From the NCBI GenBank assembly GCA_035326425.1, contig DAOLFG010000014.1, positions 38,237 through 102,236 of the forward strand: a stretch of DNA of 64,000 nucleotides. Reading direction: 5' to 3'. The DNA comes from CALKJU01 sp035326425 (GTDB lineage Bacteria > Pseudomonadota > Alphaproteobacteria > Geminicoccales > Geminicoccaceae). Below, piece after piece: positions 46,415 to 56,032 of the stretch (the stretch's first letter is position 1; each line of letters begins with the position of its first letter). The notes beneath the pieces are model-generated. The model saw nothing but the letters and a program-made list of their open reading frames with translations, was not told the DNA's origin and ran no database searches. The translations under genes and the position numbers were made by a program.

Positions 46415-49351
46415 ATGGCCGGCCTCTACACCATCCCCTCGCACCGTCCGTTCGCCGACGCGCTGGTGGCGGGCCTGCTGGCCGGCGACCGCGACCGGCT
46501 CGGCGCCACGCTGCTGCTGCTGCCCAGCCGCCGCGCCTGCCTGACCGTCCGCGACACCTTCCTGCGCCTGTCCGGCGGCCGGCCGCTGCTGCTGCCGCGC
46601 CTGCAGCCGATCGGCGACCCCGAGGGCGAGGAGGCTGTGCTGCTGGCCGGCGAGGAGCTGGCTCTGCGGCCGGCGATCACCGCGATCCGCCGCCAGCTGC
46701 TGTTGATGCGCCTCGTCCTGGCCAAGGGCGAGACCGCGCACGAGCAGGCGCTGCGGCTGGCCGGCGAGCTCGCGGCCTTCCTCGACGAGGCCCAGGCCGA
46801 GCAGGCGAGCCTGGCAGGCCTGGACGGGCTGGCCCCCGACGAGCTCGCCAGGCACTGGCAGCAGATCGTGGCCTTCCTGGCGCTGGTCCGCGACCTCTGG
46901 CCCGGCGTGCTGGAGCAGGAGGGCCTGCTCGATCCGGCCGATCGCCGCAACCGCCTGCTCGATGCCACTTCCGCGCGCTGGCGCGCCGCACCGCCCGGCC
47001 ACCCGGTGATCGCCGCCGGCTCCCTGGGCAGCCTGCCGGCCGTCGCCCGGCTGCTCGGGACGGTCGCCGCCATGCCGGACGGTGCCGTGGTCCTGCCCGG
47101 CCTCGACCTCGCCATGGACGAGCCGGCCTGGCGCGAGGTCGAGGCCAGCCACCCGCAATACCCCCTGAAGCAGCTGCTCGGCGTCATCGGCATGGAGAGG
47201 GCCGCCGCCAGGCCCTGGCCGGCACCGGGGCCGCAGGGCCTGGTCGAGCGCGCCCGGCTGCTGGCCGAGGTGATGCGTCCGGCCGCCACCACCGAGGCCT
47301 GGCAGTCGCTGCCGCCCCCTCCGCCGGCGGCACTGGCCGGCCTCACCCTCGTCGAGGCCCCCGACCTCGCCGCCGAAGCCGTCGAGCTGGCGCTGCGGAT
47401 GCGCGAGGCGGTCGAGATCCCGGGCCGACGCGCCACGCTGGTCACCGCCGACCGCAACCTCGCCCGCCGCGTCGCGGCCGAGCTGCGCCGCTGGGGCATC
47501 GAGCTCGACGACAGCGCCGGCGTGCCGCTCGATCAGTCGCCGCCCGGCAGCTTCCTGCTGCTGGCGGCCCACCTGCTGGCCGACGGCTCGTCGCCCGTCC
47601 AGCTCCTGGCGACCCTGAAGCACCCTCTGGCCAGCGGCGGCATGGGCCGGGCCCGGTTCCGCAGGAACGCCCGCGCGCTCGAGCGCGCCTTGCTGCGCGG
47701 CCCGAGGCCGGGCGGCGGGCTGCCGGGGCTGGTCGAGCTGCTGCGCGCCCGCGACGAGGCGCAGCCCTGGCCCTCGCCGGTGCCGCCGAGCGAGCTGCTG
47801 ACCTGGCTGGAAGGGCTGGCGACGGCGGCGGCTCCGTTCGCGGCCCTGGCCGCCGGTGCCACCGCCCCCTTGCCCGGCCTCGTCGACGCCCACCTCGCCT
47901 TCGCCGAGTGGCTGGCCGCCGACGAGGCCGGCGATCCGGGCGAGCTGTGGGCGATGGCGGCGGGCGAGGCGGCGATGCGCTTCGTCGCCGAGCTGCGCGA
48001 CGCCGCCGGCTTGCCGGGGCTCGTGCCGGTCGCGGCCTATCCCGCCATGCTGGCGGTGCTGATGGCCGGGCACAGCGTGCGGCCGACGCGGCCGGGCCAT
48101 CCGCGCCTCGCCGTGCTGGGACAGCTGGAGAGCCGCCTGTCGAGTGCCGACCTCGTGCTGCTGGGCGGGCTCAACGAGGGCACCTGGCCGCGCCTGCCCG
48201 AGGCCGACCCGTGGCTCAGCCGGGCGATGCGCCGCGATCTCGGCCTGCCGCCGGCCGAGCTGCGCATCGGTATCGCCGCCCACGATTTCCTGAGCGCCGC
48301 CTGCGCGCCCGAGGTGGTGCTGTCACGGGCCTGCAAGGACGAGGGCGGCGCTCCCGCCAGCCCGTCCCGCTGGCTGGCGCGGCTGGATGCGGTCTTGCGC
48401 TCGCAGGATATGCGCAGCACCCTCGACCCGCCGCCGCACTGGCGACATTGGGCCCAGCGGCTCGACGAGCCGGCGGGCCCGCCCCGGCCGGTGGCACGCC
48501 CGGCACCCAGGCCGCCGGCCATGGCCCGGCCCGCCCGGCTCTGGGTGACCGATGTCGAGCTGCTGATGCGCGACCCCTACCAGGTCTACGCCCGCCGCAT
48601 TCTCGGGCTGCGGCCGCTGGAGCCGCTCGACGCCGATCCGAGCGGCGCCGAGCGCGGCCTGATCATCCACCGGGTGCTCGAGCGATTCGTGCGTATGCAT
48701 GGCGAGACCCTGCCGCCGGATCCGCTGGCCGTGCTCATCCTGATGGGCCATGAGGAGTTCGCGGCGCACGGCCATCGGCCGCAGGTCGAGGCATTGTGGT
48801 GGCCGCGCTTCGAGAGCATCGCCCGCTGGTTCGCCGGCGAGGAGCGGCGCCGCCGCGCCGAGCTGCAGCGGGTGCGCGGCGAGGTCGTCGGCCGGATGGA
48901 GATCCCGCACGCCCACGGCGTGCTGGAGCTGCGGGCCCGCGCCGACCGCATCGAGGCCGGCCGCGACGGCGGCCTCACCGTCGTCGACTACAAGACCGGC
49001 ACCGCTCCCGGCAGCCGCGAGGTCCAGCTCGGCCTCAAGCCCCAGCTGGTGCTGGAGGCGGTGATCGCGCGTGCCGGCGGCTTTCCCGGCGTCGAGGCCA
49101 TGGCCATCAATGGGGTCGAGTTCTGGGAGCTGAAGGGAGGCGAGCAGGCCGGCCGCGTCGCCCAGCCGGTTCCCGACCCCGCCGCTGCTGCCGACGAGGC
49201 CTATTCGGGCGTCCAGCGCCTGATCGAGCATTTCGGCGATCCCGCCACGGCCTACGTGCCGGTGCCGCGACCGGAGATCGCCCCCAGCTTCAACGACTAC
49301 GACCACCTGTCGCGCATCGACGAGTGGCGCGGCAGCGAGGATGTGCCGTGA
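46415..49351 (+). CDS. addB: Double-strand break repair protein AddB
   Basis: Subunit of the AddAB helicase-nuclease, the alphaproteobacterial counterpart of RecBCD, which resects DNA ends for recombination. 978 aa with an inactivated helicase-like N-terminal half (the P-loop region reads LLPSRRACLTVRD) and a C-terminal PD-(D/E)XK nuclease (RADRIEAG, VVDYKTGTAPG near residue 860). Cysteines for the iron-sulfur cluster of Bacillus AddB are not evident. The stop overlaps the addA GTG (GTGA). Confidence 0.93.
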   Translation: MAGLYTIPSHRPFADALVAGLLAGDRDRLGATLLLLPSRRACLTVRDTFLRLSGGRPLLLPRLQPIGDPEGEEAVLLAGEELALRPAITAIRRQLLLMRLVLAKGETAHEQALRLAGELAAFLDEAQAEQASLAGLDGLAPDELARHWQQIVAFLALVRDLWPGVLEQEGLLDPADRRNRLLDATSARWRAAPPGHPVIAAGSLGSLPAVARLLGTVAAMPDGAVVLPGLDLAMDEPAWREVEASHPQYPLKQLLGVIGMERAAARPWPAPGPQGLVERARLLAEVMRPAATTEAWQSLPPPPPAALAGLTLVEAPDLAAEAVELALRMREAVEIPGRRATLVTADRNLARRVAAELRRWGIELDDSAGVPLDQSPPGSFLLLAAHLLADGSSPVQLLATLKHPLASGGMGRARFRRNARALERALLRGPRPGGGLPGLVELLRARDEAQPWPSPVPPSELLTWLEGLATAAAPFAALAAGATAPLPGLVDAHLAFAEWLAADEAGDPGELWAMAAGEAAMRFVAELRDAAGLPGLVPVAAYPAMLAVLMAGHSVRPTRPGHPRLAVLGQLESRLSSADLVLLGGLNEGTWPRLPEADPWLSRAMRRDLGLPPAELRIGIAAHDFLSAACAPEVVLSRACKDEGGAPASPSRWLARLDAVLRSQDMRSTLDPPPHWRHWAQRLDEPAGPPRPVARPAPRPPAMARPARLWVTDVELLMRDPYQVYARRILGLRPLEPLDADPSGAERGLIIHRVLERFVRMHGETLPPDPLAVLILMGHEEFAAHGHRPQVEALWWPRFESIARWFAGEERRRRAELQRVRGEVVGRMEIPHAHGVLELRARADRIEAGRDGGLTVVDYKTGTAPGSREVQLGLKPQLVLEAVIARAGGFPGVEAMAINGVEFWELKGGEQAGRVAQPVPDPAAAADEAYSGVQRLIEHFGDPATAYVPVPRPEIAPSFNDYDHLSRIDEWRGSEDVP

Positions 49352-52300
49352 GGCCCGAGGCGCCGACGCCCGAGCAGCGCCGCGCCGCCGATCCGGCGGT
49401 GTCGGTGTGGGTCACCGCCAACGCCGGCACCGGCAAGACCCGGGTGCTGGCCGACCGGGTGCTGCGGCTGCTGCTGGCCGGGGCCTATCCCGAGAGCATC
49501 CTCGGCATCACCTTCACCAAGGCCGCCGCCGCCGAGATGACCCAGCGGGTCGAGCGGCGGCTGGCCGGCTGGGCCGTTGCCAAGGACGACGGGCTGCTGG
49601 CCGAGGAGCTGGAGGCGCTCACCGGCCAGCCCGGCCAGCCGCTCGTGGCGACCGCGAGGCGGCTCTTCGCCCGCGTCCTCGACCTGCCGCGCGGCCTCGC
49701 CGTGATGACCATCCACGGCCTGTGCAGCCAGCTGCTGAGGCGGTTTCCGATCGAGGCCGGCATCGCGCCGCATTTCGAGGTGATCGACGACCGCACCGCC
49801 CGCGAGCTGCTGATCGAGGCGCGCGGCCGAGTGCTGGGCGAGGCGCGGCGGGCCGACCAAACGCTCGACAAGGCCATCGAGGCCCTGGCGCTGACCCTCG
49901 CCGAGACCACGCTCACCGAAGTGCTGGACGAGGCCATCGCCGCCCGCGGCAGGCTGGAGGCGGCCAAGGCCGCAGCGGGGGGGCTGGCCGGCCTTCTCGC
50001 CGTCATCGCCCGCGAGCTGGACGTCGAGGGCGACGCCGAGCCCCACGACCTCGTGGCCGCCGCCTGCGTCGAGACGCGGTTCGACGGCACGGCCCTGCGC
50101 GCCTGCATCGGCAATCCGGCGCTCGGCCCGGCACTCGCCGCCAGTCTGCCTGCCTGGCTCGGGACCGACGACGAGGGCCGTGCCCGGCTGTTCGAGAACT
50201 ATTGCGCGGCCTTCCTGACCAGCAGCGGCGAGGCGCGAAAGCGGCTGGTGAGCAAGGCGCTCGGGAAGGCGAGCCCGGCTGCCGCGGCGGCCCTGCTGGC
50301 CGAGCAGGAACGGCTGGTCCGCTTGCAGGGTCGGCTGCGCGCTGCGATGGTCTTTCGCCGCACCCGCGCCCTGCTCATCGTCGCCGATGCCGTGATCCGG
50401 GCCTACGAGACGCTGAAGGACCAGGCTGGCCAGCTCGACTACGACGACCTGATCGAGCGCGCCGGCCGGCTGCTGGAGACGCCCGAGAGCGCCCAATGGG
50501 TGCTGTTCAAGCTCGACCAGTGCCTCGACCACGTCCTGGTCGACGAGGCCCAGGACACCAGCCCCGCGCAGTGGCGCATCGTGCTGAAGCTGACCGAGGA
50601 GTTCTTCGCCGGCCAGGGCGCCCACGACCGGCCGCGCACGCTGTTCGTGGTCGGCGACGAGAAGCAGTCGATCTACAGCTTCCAGGGTGCCGACCTCTCG
50701 ACCTTCCGCTCGGTGCGCCAGCGGCTGGAGGTCCTGGCCCAGGGCTCCTCGCACCCCCTGCACCGCGAGCGGCTGTCGCAGTCCTTCCGCTCGACCGCGG
50801 CAGTGCTGGAGCTGGTCGACAGCCTGCTGGCCGTGCCGGAGCTGGCCGAGGGCGTGGTCGAGCCGGGCGACGCCGTGGTCCACACCAGCGTCCGCGCCGA
50901 CGTGCCGGGCCGCGTCGAGCTGTGGCCGCTGGCGGCACCGCGCGAGCGGCGCGCCGAGCAGGAGCCCTGGCCGCTGCCCGACCGGCCACGTGCCGAGGAC
51001 GATCCGTCGCGCCGGGTGGCCGAGGCCGTCGCCCAGCACATCCGCCACTGGATCGACAGCCGCGAGATCCTGGAATCGGTCGGCCGTCCGATCGCCGCCG
51101 GCGACGTGCTGGTGCTGCTGCGCCGGCGCGGCCAGGTGCAGGAGCAGCTGGTGCGCGCGCTGAAGCGACGCGGCGTGCCGGTGGCCGGCGCCGACCGGCT
51201 GGCGCTGACCGAGCACATCGCGGTGCGCGACCTGATGGCCCTGGGCCGCGTCGCCCTGCTGCCCGAGGACGACCTCAACCTCGCCTGCCTGCTGAAGAGT
51301 CCGCTGCTCGGCCTGGACGAGGAGGATCTGTTCGGGCTCGCCCGGGACCGTGGCCAGTCCGGCCTGATGGAGCGGTTCCGGGCCGCCGCCGCCGAGGGCC
51401 GCCATGCCGAAGCCCATGAACGGCTGGCCGGCTGGCTGCGCCAGGCCGACTTCATGCCGCCCTTCGAGCTCTATGCCGACGTGCTGGGTCGAGGAGGCGG
51501 CCGGCGGCGCCTGCTGGCTCGCCTGGGACCGGACGCAGCCGAGCCGATCGAGGGCTTCCTCGCCCAGGCGCTGGCCTACGAGCGCGGCCATCCCGCCTCG
51601 CTCGAGGGCTTCCTGCACTGGCTGGAGATGGATCGCCAGGAGCTCAAGCGCGATCCGGAGACCGGCCGCGACGCCGTGCGCGTCGTCACCGTCCACGGTG
51701 CCAAGGGCCTCGAGGCCCCCATCGTCATCCTGGCCGACAGCGGACCGCACCAGCAGCCCAGCCGCTCACGCATTCTCTGGCGGCCGGACGACGGCCTGCC
51801 GTTCTGGCGCGCGCCCAAGGCCGAGCGCGACCCCGTCACCCAGGCCGTCGAGGATCTCCGCCAGCGGGCCGAGGCCGAGGAGCGCCGCCGCCTGCTCTAC
51901 GTCGCGCTGACCCGTGCCCGCGACAGGCTCTACGTCACCGGCTGGCGGCTCAACCGCGAGGCCGGCGAGGGCGAGCCTTGCTGGCACGAGACCGTCGGGC
52001 GCGGCCTCGCCGCCTGCGCCGGCCTCGCCGAGGTCGAACATGGTCTCGGCGCCGGCTTCGACGGCAAGGCGCTGCGCCTGAGCCGCGGCCACCGGCCGCG
52101 TGCCGAGCCGCCGGTCGAGGCGGAAAGCACTGGCGAGCTGCCGCTGCCCGCCTGGGCCACCAGCCCTGCCGCCGCCGAGCCGGCACCGCCGCGACCGCTG
52201 GCGCCTTCGCGCCTCGACGCCACGGAGCCGCCGGCAGCCTCGCCCGTGGGAGAGGATGCCACCCGCCGCTTCCGCTTCGGGCTCTGCGTCCACAAGCTGC

Positions 52301-52782
52301 TGCAGCTCCTGCCCGACCTGCCGGCCGGCCAGCGGCCGGCGGCGATGGCGCGCTATCTCGCCGGCGTCGATCTGGACCCCGCCGATGCCGAGCGCCTGGA
52401 GCGGCAGGTCACGGGCATCCTGGGCCATCCCGGGCTCGCCGAGGTGTTCGGCCCCGGATCGCGCGCCGAGCAGGCGATCTGCGGCGTGGTGGGCGGCGTG
52501 GCGATCGCCGGCCAGATCGACCGGCTGGCGGTGACGCCGGAGCGGGTGATCCTGGTCGACTACAAGACCAACCGCCGGCCGCCTCGCACAGCCGCCGAGA
52601 CACCCCTGGCCTATCTGCGACAGATGGCGGCCTATCGCCGACTGCTGGGCGAGATCTATCTTGGGTGGCCGGTCGAGGCGGCGCTGGTCTGGACCGAGAC
52701 CGGCGAGGTCGCGAGGCTTGAGTCCGGCCTGCTCGATGCCCACATCCCACAGGCCCCGGTGCTCGCGCAGGGGCCGGCTTGA
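49348..52782 (+). CDS. addA: Double-strand break repair helicase-nuclease AddA
   Basis: UvrD-like SF1 helicase and nuclease subunit of AddAB. 1144 aa. Helicase motifs: Walker A ANAGTGKTR (K30), FTKAAAAEM, DYDDLI, the Walker B LVDEAQDTSP, VGDEKQSIYSFQGAD, VHGAKGLEAP and YVALTRARDRLYV. The C-terminal nuclease has IDRLAV and ILVDYKTNR. Start GTG at 49348, coupled to addB. trxA follows 68 nt after the stop. Confidence 0.96.
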   Translation: MRPEAPTPEQRRAADPAVSVWVTANAGTGKTRVLADRVLRLLLAGAYPESILGITFTKAAAAEMTQRVERRLAGWAVAKDDGLLAEELEALTGQPGQPLVATARRLFARVLDLPRGLAVMTIHGLCSQLLRRFPIEAGIAPHFEVIDDRTARELLIEARGRVLGEARRADQTLDKAIEALALTLAETTLTEVLDEAIAARGRLEAAKAAAGGLAGLLAVIARELDVEGDAEPHDLVAAACVETRFDGTALRACIGNPALGPALAASLPAWLGTDDEGRARLFENYCAAFLTSSGEARKRLVSKALGKASPAAAAALLAEQERLVRLQGRLRAAMVFRRTRALLIVADAVIRAYETLKDQAGQLDYDDLIERAGRLLETPESAQWVLFKLDQCLDHVLVDEAQDTSPAQWRIVLKLTEEFFAGQGAHDRPRTLFVVGDEKQSIYSFQGADLSTFRSVRQRLEVLAQGSSHPLHRERLSQSFRSTAAVLELVDSLLAVPELAEGVVEPGDAVVHTSVRADVPGRVELWPLAAPRERRAEQEPWPLPDRPRAEDDPSRRVAEAVAQHIRHWIDSREILESVGRPIAAGDVLVLLRRRGQVQEQLVRALKRRGVPVAGADRLALTEHIAVRDLMALGRVALLPEDDLNLACLLKSPLLGLDEEDLFGLARDRGQSGLMERFRAAAAEGRHAEAHERLAGWLRQADFMPPFELYADVLGRGGGRRRLLARLGPDAAEPIEGFLAQALAYERGHPASLEGFLHWLEMDRQELKRDPETGRDAVRVVTVHGAKGLEAPIVILADSGPHQQPSRSRILWRPDDGLPFWRAPKAERDPVTQAVEDLRQRAEAEERRRLLYVALTRARDRLYVTGWRLNREAGEGEPCWHETVGRGLAACAGLAEVEHGLGAGFDGKALRLSRGHRPRAEPPVEAESTGELPLPAWATSPAAAEPAPPRPLAPSRLDATEPPAASPVGEDATRRFRFGLCVHKLLQLLPDLPAGQRPAAMARYLAGVDLDPADAERLERQVTGILGHPGLAEVFGPGSRAEQAICGVVGGVAIAGQIDRLAVTPERVILVDYKTNRRPPRTAAETPLAYLRQMAAYRRLLGEIYLGWPVEAALVWTETGEVARLESGLLDAHIPQAPVLAQGPA

Positions 52783-52850
52783 CGGTCGGCCAGGCGGTCG
52801 TACCGTCGAGGAAGCTTCAGCCCCCTGCCACACAACAACGGATGCCGACA

Positions 52851-53171
52851 ATGGCGATCACGCAGACGTCCGATACTGATTTCGACAAGGACGTTCTCAA
52901 GTCCGGCAAGCCTGTCGTCGTCGATTTCTGGGCCGAGTGGTGCGGCCCGTGCAAGATGATCGCGCCGCACCTGGAGGACATCGCCACCGAGATGGGTGAG
53001 CAGGTCCAGGTGGTGAAGGTCAACATCGACGACAACCCGCTCACGCCCGTGAAGTACGGCGTGAAAGGCATCCCGACCCTGATGCTGTTCAAGAACGGCG
53101 AGGTCACCGCCACCAAGGTCGGTGCCCTGCCCAAGAGCAAGCTGCTCGACTGGGTCCGCGAGAGCATCTGA
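52851..53171 (+). CDS. trxA: Thioredoxin
   Basis: General disulfide reductant of the cytoplasm. 106 aa with the active site WAEWCGPCK (C31, C34), cis-proline in GIPTLMLF and NIDDNP. The ATG at 52851 gives the classic thioredoxin length; in-frame upstream starts (52779, 52842) would add non-conserved residues. The addB-addA-trxA order is typical of alphaproteobacteria. Convergent with a GNAT gene across a hairpin. Confidence 0.96.
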   Translation: MAITQTSDTDFDKDVLKSGKPVVVDFWAEWCGPCKMIAPHLEDIATEMGEQVQVVKVNIDDNPLTPVKYGVKGIPTLMLFKNGEVTATKVGALPKSKLLDWVRESI

Positions 53172-53179
53172 CCCACCGG

Positions 53180-53198
53180 CGCCGACGCTCCGTCGGCG
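53180..53198. terminator. Hairpin between convergent trxA and GNAT genes
   Basis: CGCCGAC-GCTCC-GTCGGCG forms a perfect 7-bp stem with a 5-nt loop in the 37-bp gap. There is no T-tract on either strand, so it is a candidate bidirectional stop or a transcript-end stabiliser. Confidence 0.45.
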
Positions 53199-53208
53199 GG
53201 GTGTCGGC

Positions 53209-53760
53209 CTACTCGAATCCGGCTCGGCTCCGACAGGCTTCGGCCAGCGCCGCGGTGTCGCTCCAGACGATGCGCGTGTGTGCCACCGGCGTGCCTTCGA
53301 CGAGGTCGAAGCCGTGCTCGGCCGCCTCGCCGCCGAGCGACAGGTAGAACCGCAGCGCCCGGGCGTTGGCGTCGAACACCCACAAATGGACCCGGCGCCT
53401 TCCCGCCTCGGCCAGCCGTGCCGCGGCCTCGCCCAGCAGCCGTCGCCCGACACCCCGGCCCTGGCGACCGGCTGCGACGTGCAGGTTGTCGATATGGCCG
53501 GCCGAGCGGTCGTCGGCCGGGTCGGGCCCGAATGCCGTGAAGCCGGCGAGGCCGTCCGCATCCTCGGCCAGCAGCACGAGCTCCCCCTCGCCCGGCGCGG
53601 CCAGCCTGTGGCGCCAGTGCCGCCGCCGCTCCTCGACGACGGCGCCATCGAGGAACGCATCCGGCATGATGCCGCGATAGCTACGCTGCCAGCTCTCGGC
53701 GTGCAGCGCGGCGATCGCCTCCCCGTCCAGCACGCCAGCCACGCGAACGCCGAGGCTCAT
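53209..53760 (-). CDS. GNAT-family N-acetyltransferase
   Basis: A 183-aa acetyl-CoA-dependent acetyltransferase. The acetyl-CoA-binding motif A is GRQGRGVGRRLL (near residue 100), preceded by HIDNLHVA and followed by LWVFDANARALRFYLSLGG. The HAESWQRSYRGIMPD start region is common in GNATs acting on small molecules or proteins; the substrate is unknown. The ATG overlaps the stop of the ThDP enzyme gene (ATGA), making it the last gene of the five-gene minus-strand operon. Confidence 0.88.
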   Translation of the reverse strand: MSLGVRVAGVLDGEAIAALHAESWQRSYRGIMPDAFLDGAVVEERRRHWRHRLAAPGEGELVLLAEDADGLAGFTAFGPDPADDRSAGHIDNLHVAAGRQGRGVGRRLLGEAAARLAEAGRRRVHLWVFDANARALRFYLSLGGEAAEHGFDLVEGTPVAHTRIVWSDTAALAEACRSRAGFE

Positions 53761-55433
53761 CTGCCGGCGGCGATCGCCGCGCTGCGGATCTGGCTGAGCG
53801 AGGCGCGGATGGTGAGCGCCTCGGGGTCGAGCACCAGCTCGATCAGCGAGGGACCGTCGAAGGCCAGCGCCTCGTCGAGGGCGGCTGGAAAATCGGCCGT
53901 CCGCTCCACCCTGGCGCCGAAGGCGCCGTAGGCGCGGGCGAGAGCGGCGAAGTCGGGATTGCGCAGCTCGGTGCCCGAGACGCGCGAGGGATATTCGCGC
54001 TCCTGGTGCATCCGAATGGTGCCGTACATCCCGTTGTTGACGACCAGCACCAGCAGCTTGAGGCCGTACTGGACGGCCGTCGCCAGCTCCTGGCCGGTCA
54101 TCAGGAAGCAGCCGTCGCCAGCGAAGCAGACCACGGTCCGGTCGGGGTGGACGGCCGCCGCCGCCACCGCCGCCGGCAGGCCGTAGCCCATCGAGCCCGA
54201 GGTCGGCGCCAGCTGGCTGCGATAGTGCCGGAACACCCGGAACCGCGTCGCCCACACCGCATAGTTGCCGGCGCCGTTGGTGACGATGGCATCCTCGGGC
54301 AGCCGCGCGCCCAGGTGTGCCATCACCTCGGCCATCTGCAGGCTTCCCGGCGTCCTCACCGGCTGGATGGTATCGAGATAGTCCTGGTGCGCCGCCGCCG
54401 TCCAGGCCGACCAGGGCCGCTTCTCGATCGGCAACAGCGAGGCCAGGGCCGCCGCGGCCGGCTTGGCGTTGGCCTGGATCGCGAGATCGGGCTGGTAGAC
54501 ACGCCCCAGCTCGGCCGGATCGGCGTGGATGTGGACCAGACGCTGCTTGGGCCTCGGGATGTCGAGCAGGGTGTAGCCCTGTGCCGCGATCTCGGAGAGC
54601 CGTGTGCCCACCGCGATCAGCAGGTCGGCCTGGCGCACACGCTCGATCAGCTTCGGATTGACGCCGACGCCGAGATCGCCGGCATAGCCCGGATGCAGGT
54701 TGTCGAAATAGTCCTGCCGCCGGAAGCTCACCGCGACCGGCACCTCCTGATTGCTGGCGAAAGTCCGTATGTCGGCAGCGGCCGCCGCCGACCAGCCGCC
54801 GCCGCCCAGGATCACCAGGGGCCGGCTGGCCGCCGCCAGCATCTGGCGCAGGTCGGCGATCGCCGCCGGATCGGGATGGGCCTCGACAGGCTGCCAGCGC
54901 CGCCCGTCGGTGGCGCCGCTGCGCGACACCAGCATGTTCTCGGGAAGCGACAGCACCACCGGCCCCGGCCGGCCGGAGGTGGCGGTGACGAAGGCGCGAT
55001 GCACCAGCTCGGGAATGCGGCCGGCATCGTCGATCTCGGCCGCCCACTTGGCGATGCCGCGGAACATCTGGCGGTAGTCGATCTCCTGGAAGGCGTCGCG
55101 CTCGCGCGCCTCGCTGTCGATCTGGCCGACGAACAGGATCATCGGCGTGCTGTCCTGCTGCGCCACATGCACGCCGGCGCTGGCATTGGTGGCACCCGGT
55201 CCCCGGGTGACGAAGGCGATGCCGGGGCGCCCCGTCAGCTTGCCGTAGGCCTCGGCCATCATCGCGACGCCGCCTTCCTGGCGGCAGATCACGAAGCGCA
55301 GCTCGGGCGCGTCATAGAAGGCGTTCAGCACGTCGAGATAGCTCTCGCCCGGCACACCGAAGGCCAGGTCGACACCATGCAGCCGGAGCTGATCGACGAG
55401 GATCCGGCCGCCGCTGCGCAGATTGTCGGCCAT
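53757..55433 (-). CDS. Thiamine diphosphate-binding enzyme, acetolactate synthase-like
   Basis: A 558-aa three-domain ThDP enzyme of the POX/AHAS group. The N-terminal domain has FGVPGESYLDVL and the ThDP-activating glutamate in RQEGGVAMMAEAYGKLTG; the C-terminal domain has the GDGCFLM...NNGMYG magnesium/ThDP motif. Members include acetolactate synthase, glyoxylate carboligase, benzoylformate decarboxylase and oxalyl-CoA decarboxylase; the exact reaction is unknown. ATG at 55431-55433 follows GGAAGGGAAGG; a GTG at 55458-55460 would instead overlap the upstream stop (GTGA). Member of the CoA-ligase operon. Confidence 0.88.
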   Translation of the reverse strand: MADNLRSGGRILVDQLRLHGVDLAFGVPGESYLDVLNAFYDAPELRFVICRQEGGVAMMAEAYGKLTGRPGIAFVTRGPGATNASAGVHVAQQDSTPMILFVGQIDSEARERDAFQEIDYRQMFRGIAKWAAEIDDAGRIPELVHRAFVTATSGRPGPVVLSLPENMLVSRSGATDGRRWQPVEAHPDPAAIADLRQMLAAASRPLVILGGGGWSAAAAADIRTFASNQEVPVAVSFRRQDYFDNLHPGYAGDLGVGVNPKLIERVRQADLLIAVGTRLSEIAAQGYTLLDIPRPKQRLVHIHADPAELGRVYQPDLAIQANAKPAAAALASLLPIEKRPWSAWTAAAHQDYLDTIQPVRTPGSLQMAEVMAHLGARLPEDAIVTNGAGNYAVWATRFRVFRHYRSQLAPTSGSMGYGLPAAVAAAAVHPDRTVVCFAGDGCFLMTGQELATAVQYGLKLLVLVVNNGMYGTIRMHQEREYPSRVSGTELRNPDFAALARAYGAFGARVERTADFPAALDEALAFDGPSLIELVLDPEALTIRASLSQIRSAAIAAGR

Positions 55434-55456
55434 GACCTTCCCTTCCGCTGTGGCGG

Positions 55457-56032
55457 TCACGCTTTAGCCCGAGTGTCGATGGGCCGCCACCCATGGATCA
55501 GGCGCCAACTGCCGCGCTCGAAGGCGATGACGTTGCCCGGCCGCTCCTGGTCGTGGACACGGCTGATCGGCAGGCCGGCCAGATGGCAATAGAGCAGGGT
55601 TCCGACCCCGCCATGCGCCGCGATGGCGACCCCTCCGGGCGGCGAGGTGTCGTCGACCTCGCGCACCGCCGCCACGATCCGCGCCTGTGCCGCGCGGGCG
55701 GTCTCCCAGCCCCGCACGCTGCGGTCCGGCTCGCCGAAGAACCGGTCCGCCACCCGCTCGAACTCGTCGGGCGGCAGGAAGCCGGTGGCCGAGCGGTCGT
55801 TCTCGTGCAGGTCGCGCAGCGTGCGCACCGCCAGGCCGCGCGCCGCCGCGATCGGCCGGGCGGTCTCGACCGCCTTGCGCTCCAGGCTCGACCACACCGC
55901 CACGACCTCGGCGATCCAGGGCTCCGCCAGCATCGTGGCCAGCCGCTCGCGGCCGCGTGGCGCCAGCCCCCAGTCGGGCACCGGCACCGCCGGGTCGATC
56001 ACGACCTCGGGATGGCTGATGAACCGGATCAT
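55457..56032 (-). CDS. Histidine phosphatase superfamily protein with altered catalytic motif
   Basis: A 191-aa protein of the phosphoglycerate mutase-like/histidine phosphatase fold. The usual N-terminal RHGE is replaced by SHPE (FISHPEVV, H7), so the first arginine of the phosphate pocket is missing. A downstream WSSLERKAVETARPIA region and a late AIAAHGGVGTLLY with the second histidine are kept. Activity on phosphate esters is therefore uncertain. The ATG at 56030-56032 overlaps the stop of the ketopantoate-reductase-like gene (ATGA). Confidence 0.82.
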   Translation of the reverse strand: MIRFISHPEVVIDPAVPVPDWGLAPRGRERLATMLAEPWIAEVVAVWSSLERKAVETARPIAAARGLAVRTLRDLHENDRSATGFLPPDEFERVADRFFGEPDRSVRGWETARAAQARIVAAVREVDDTSPPGGVAIAAHGGVGTLLYCHLAGLPISRVHDQERPGNVIAFERGSWRLIHGWRPIDTRAKA

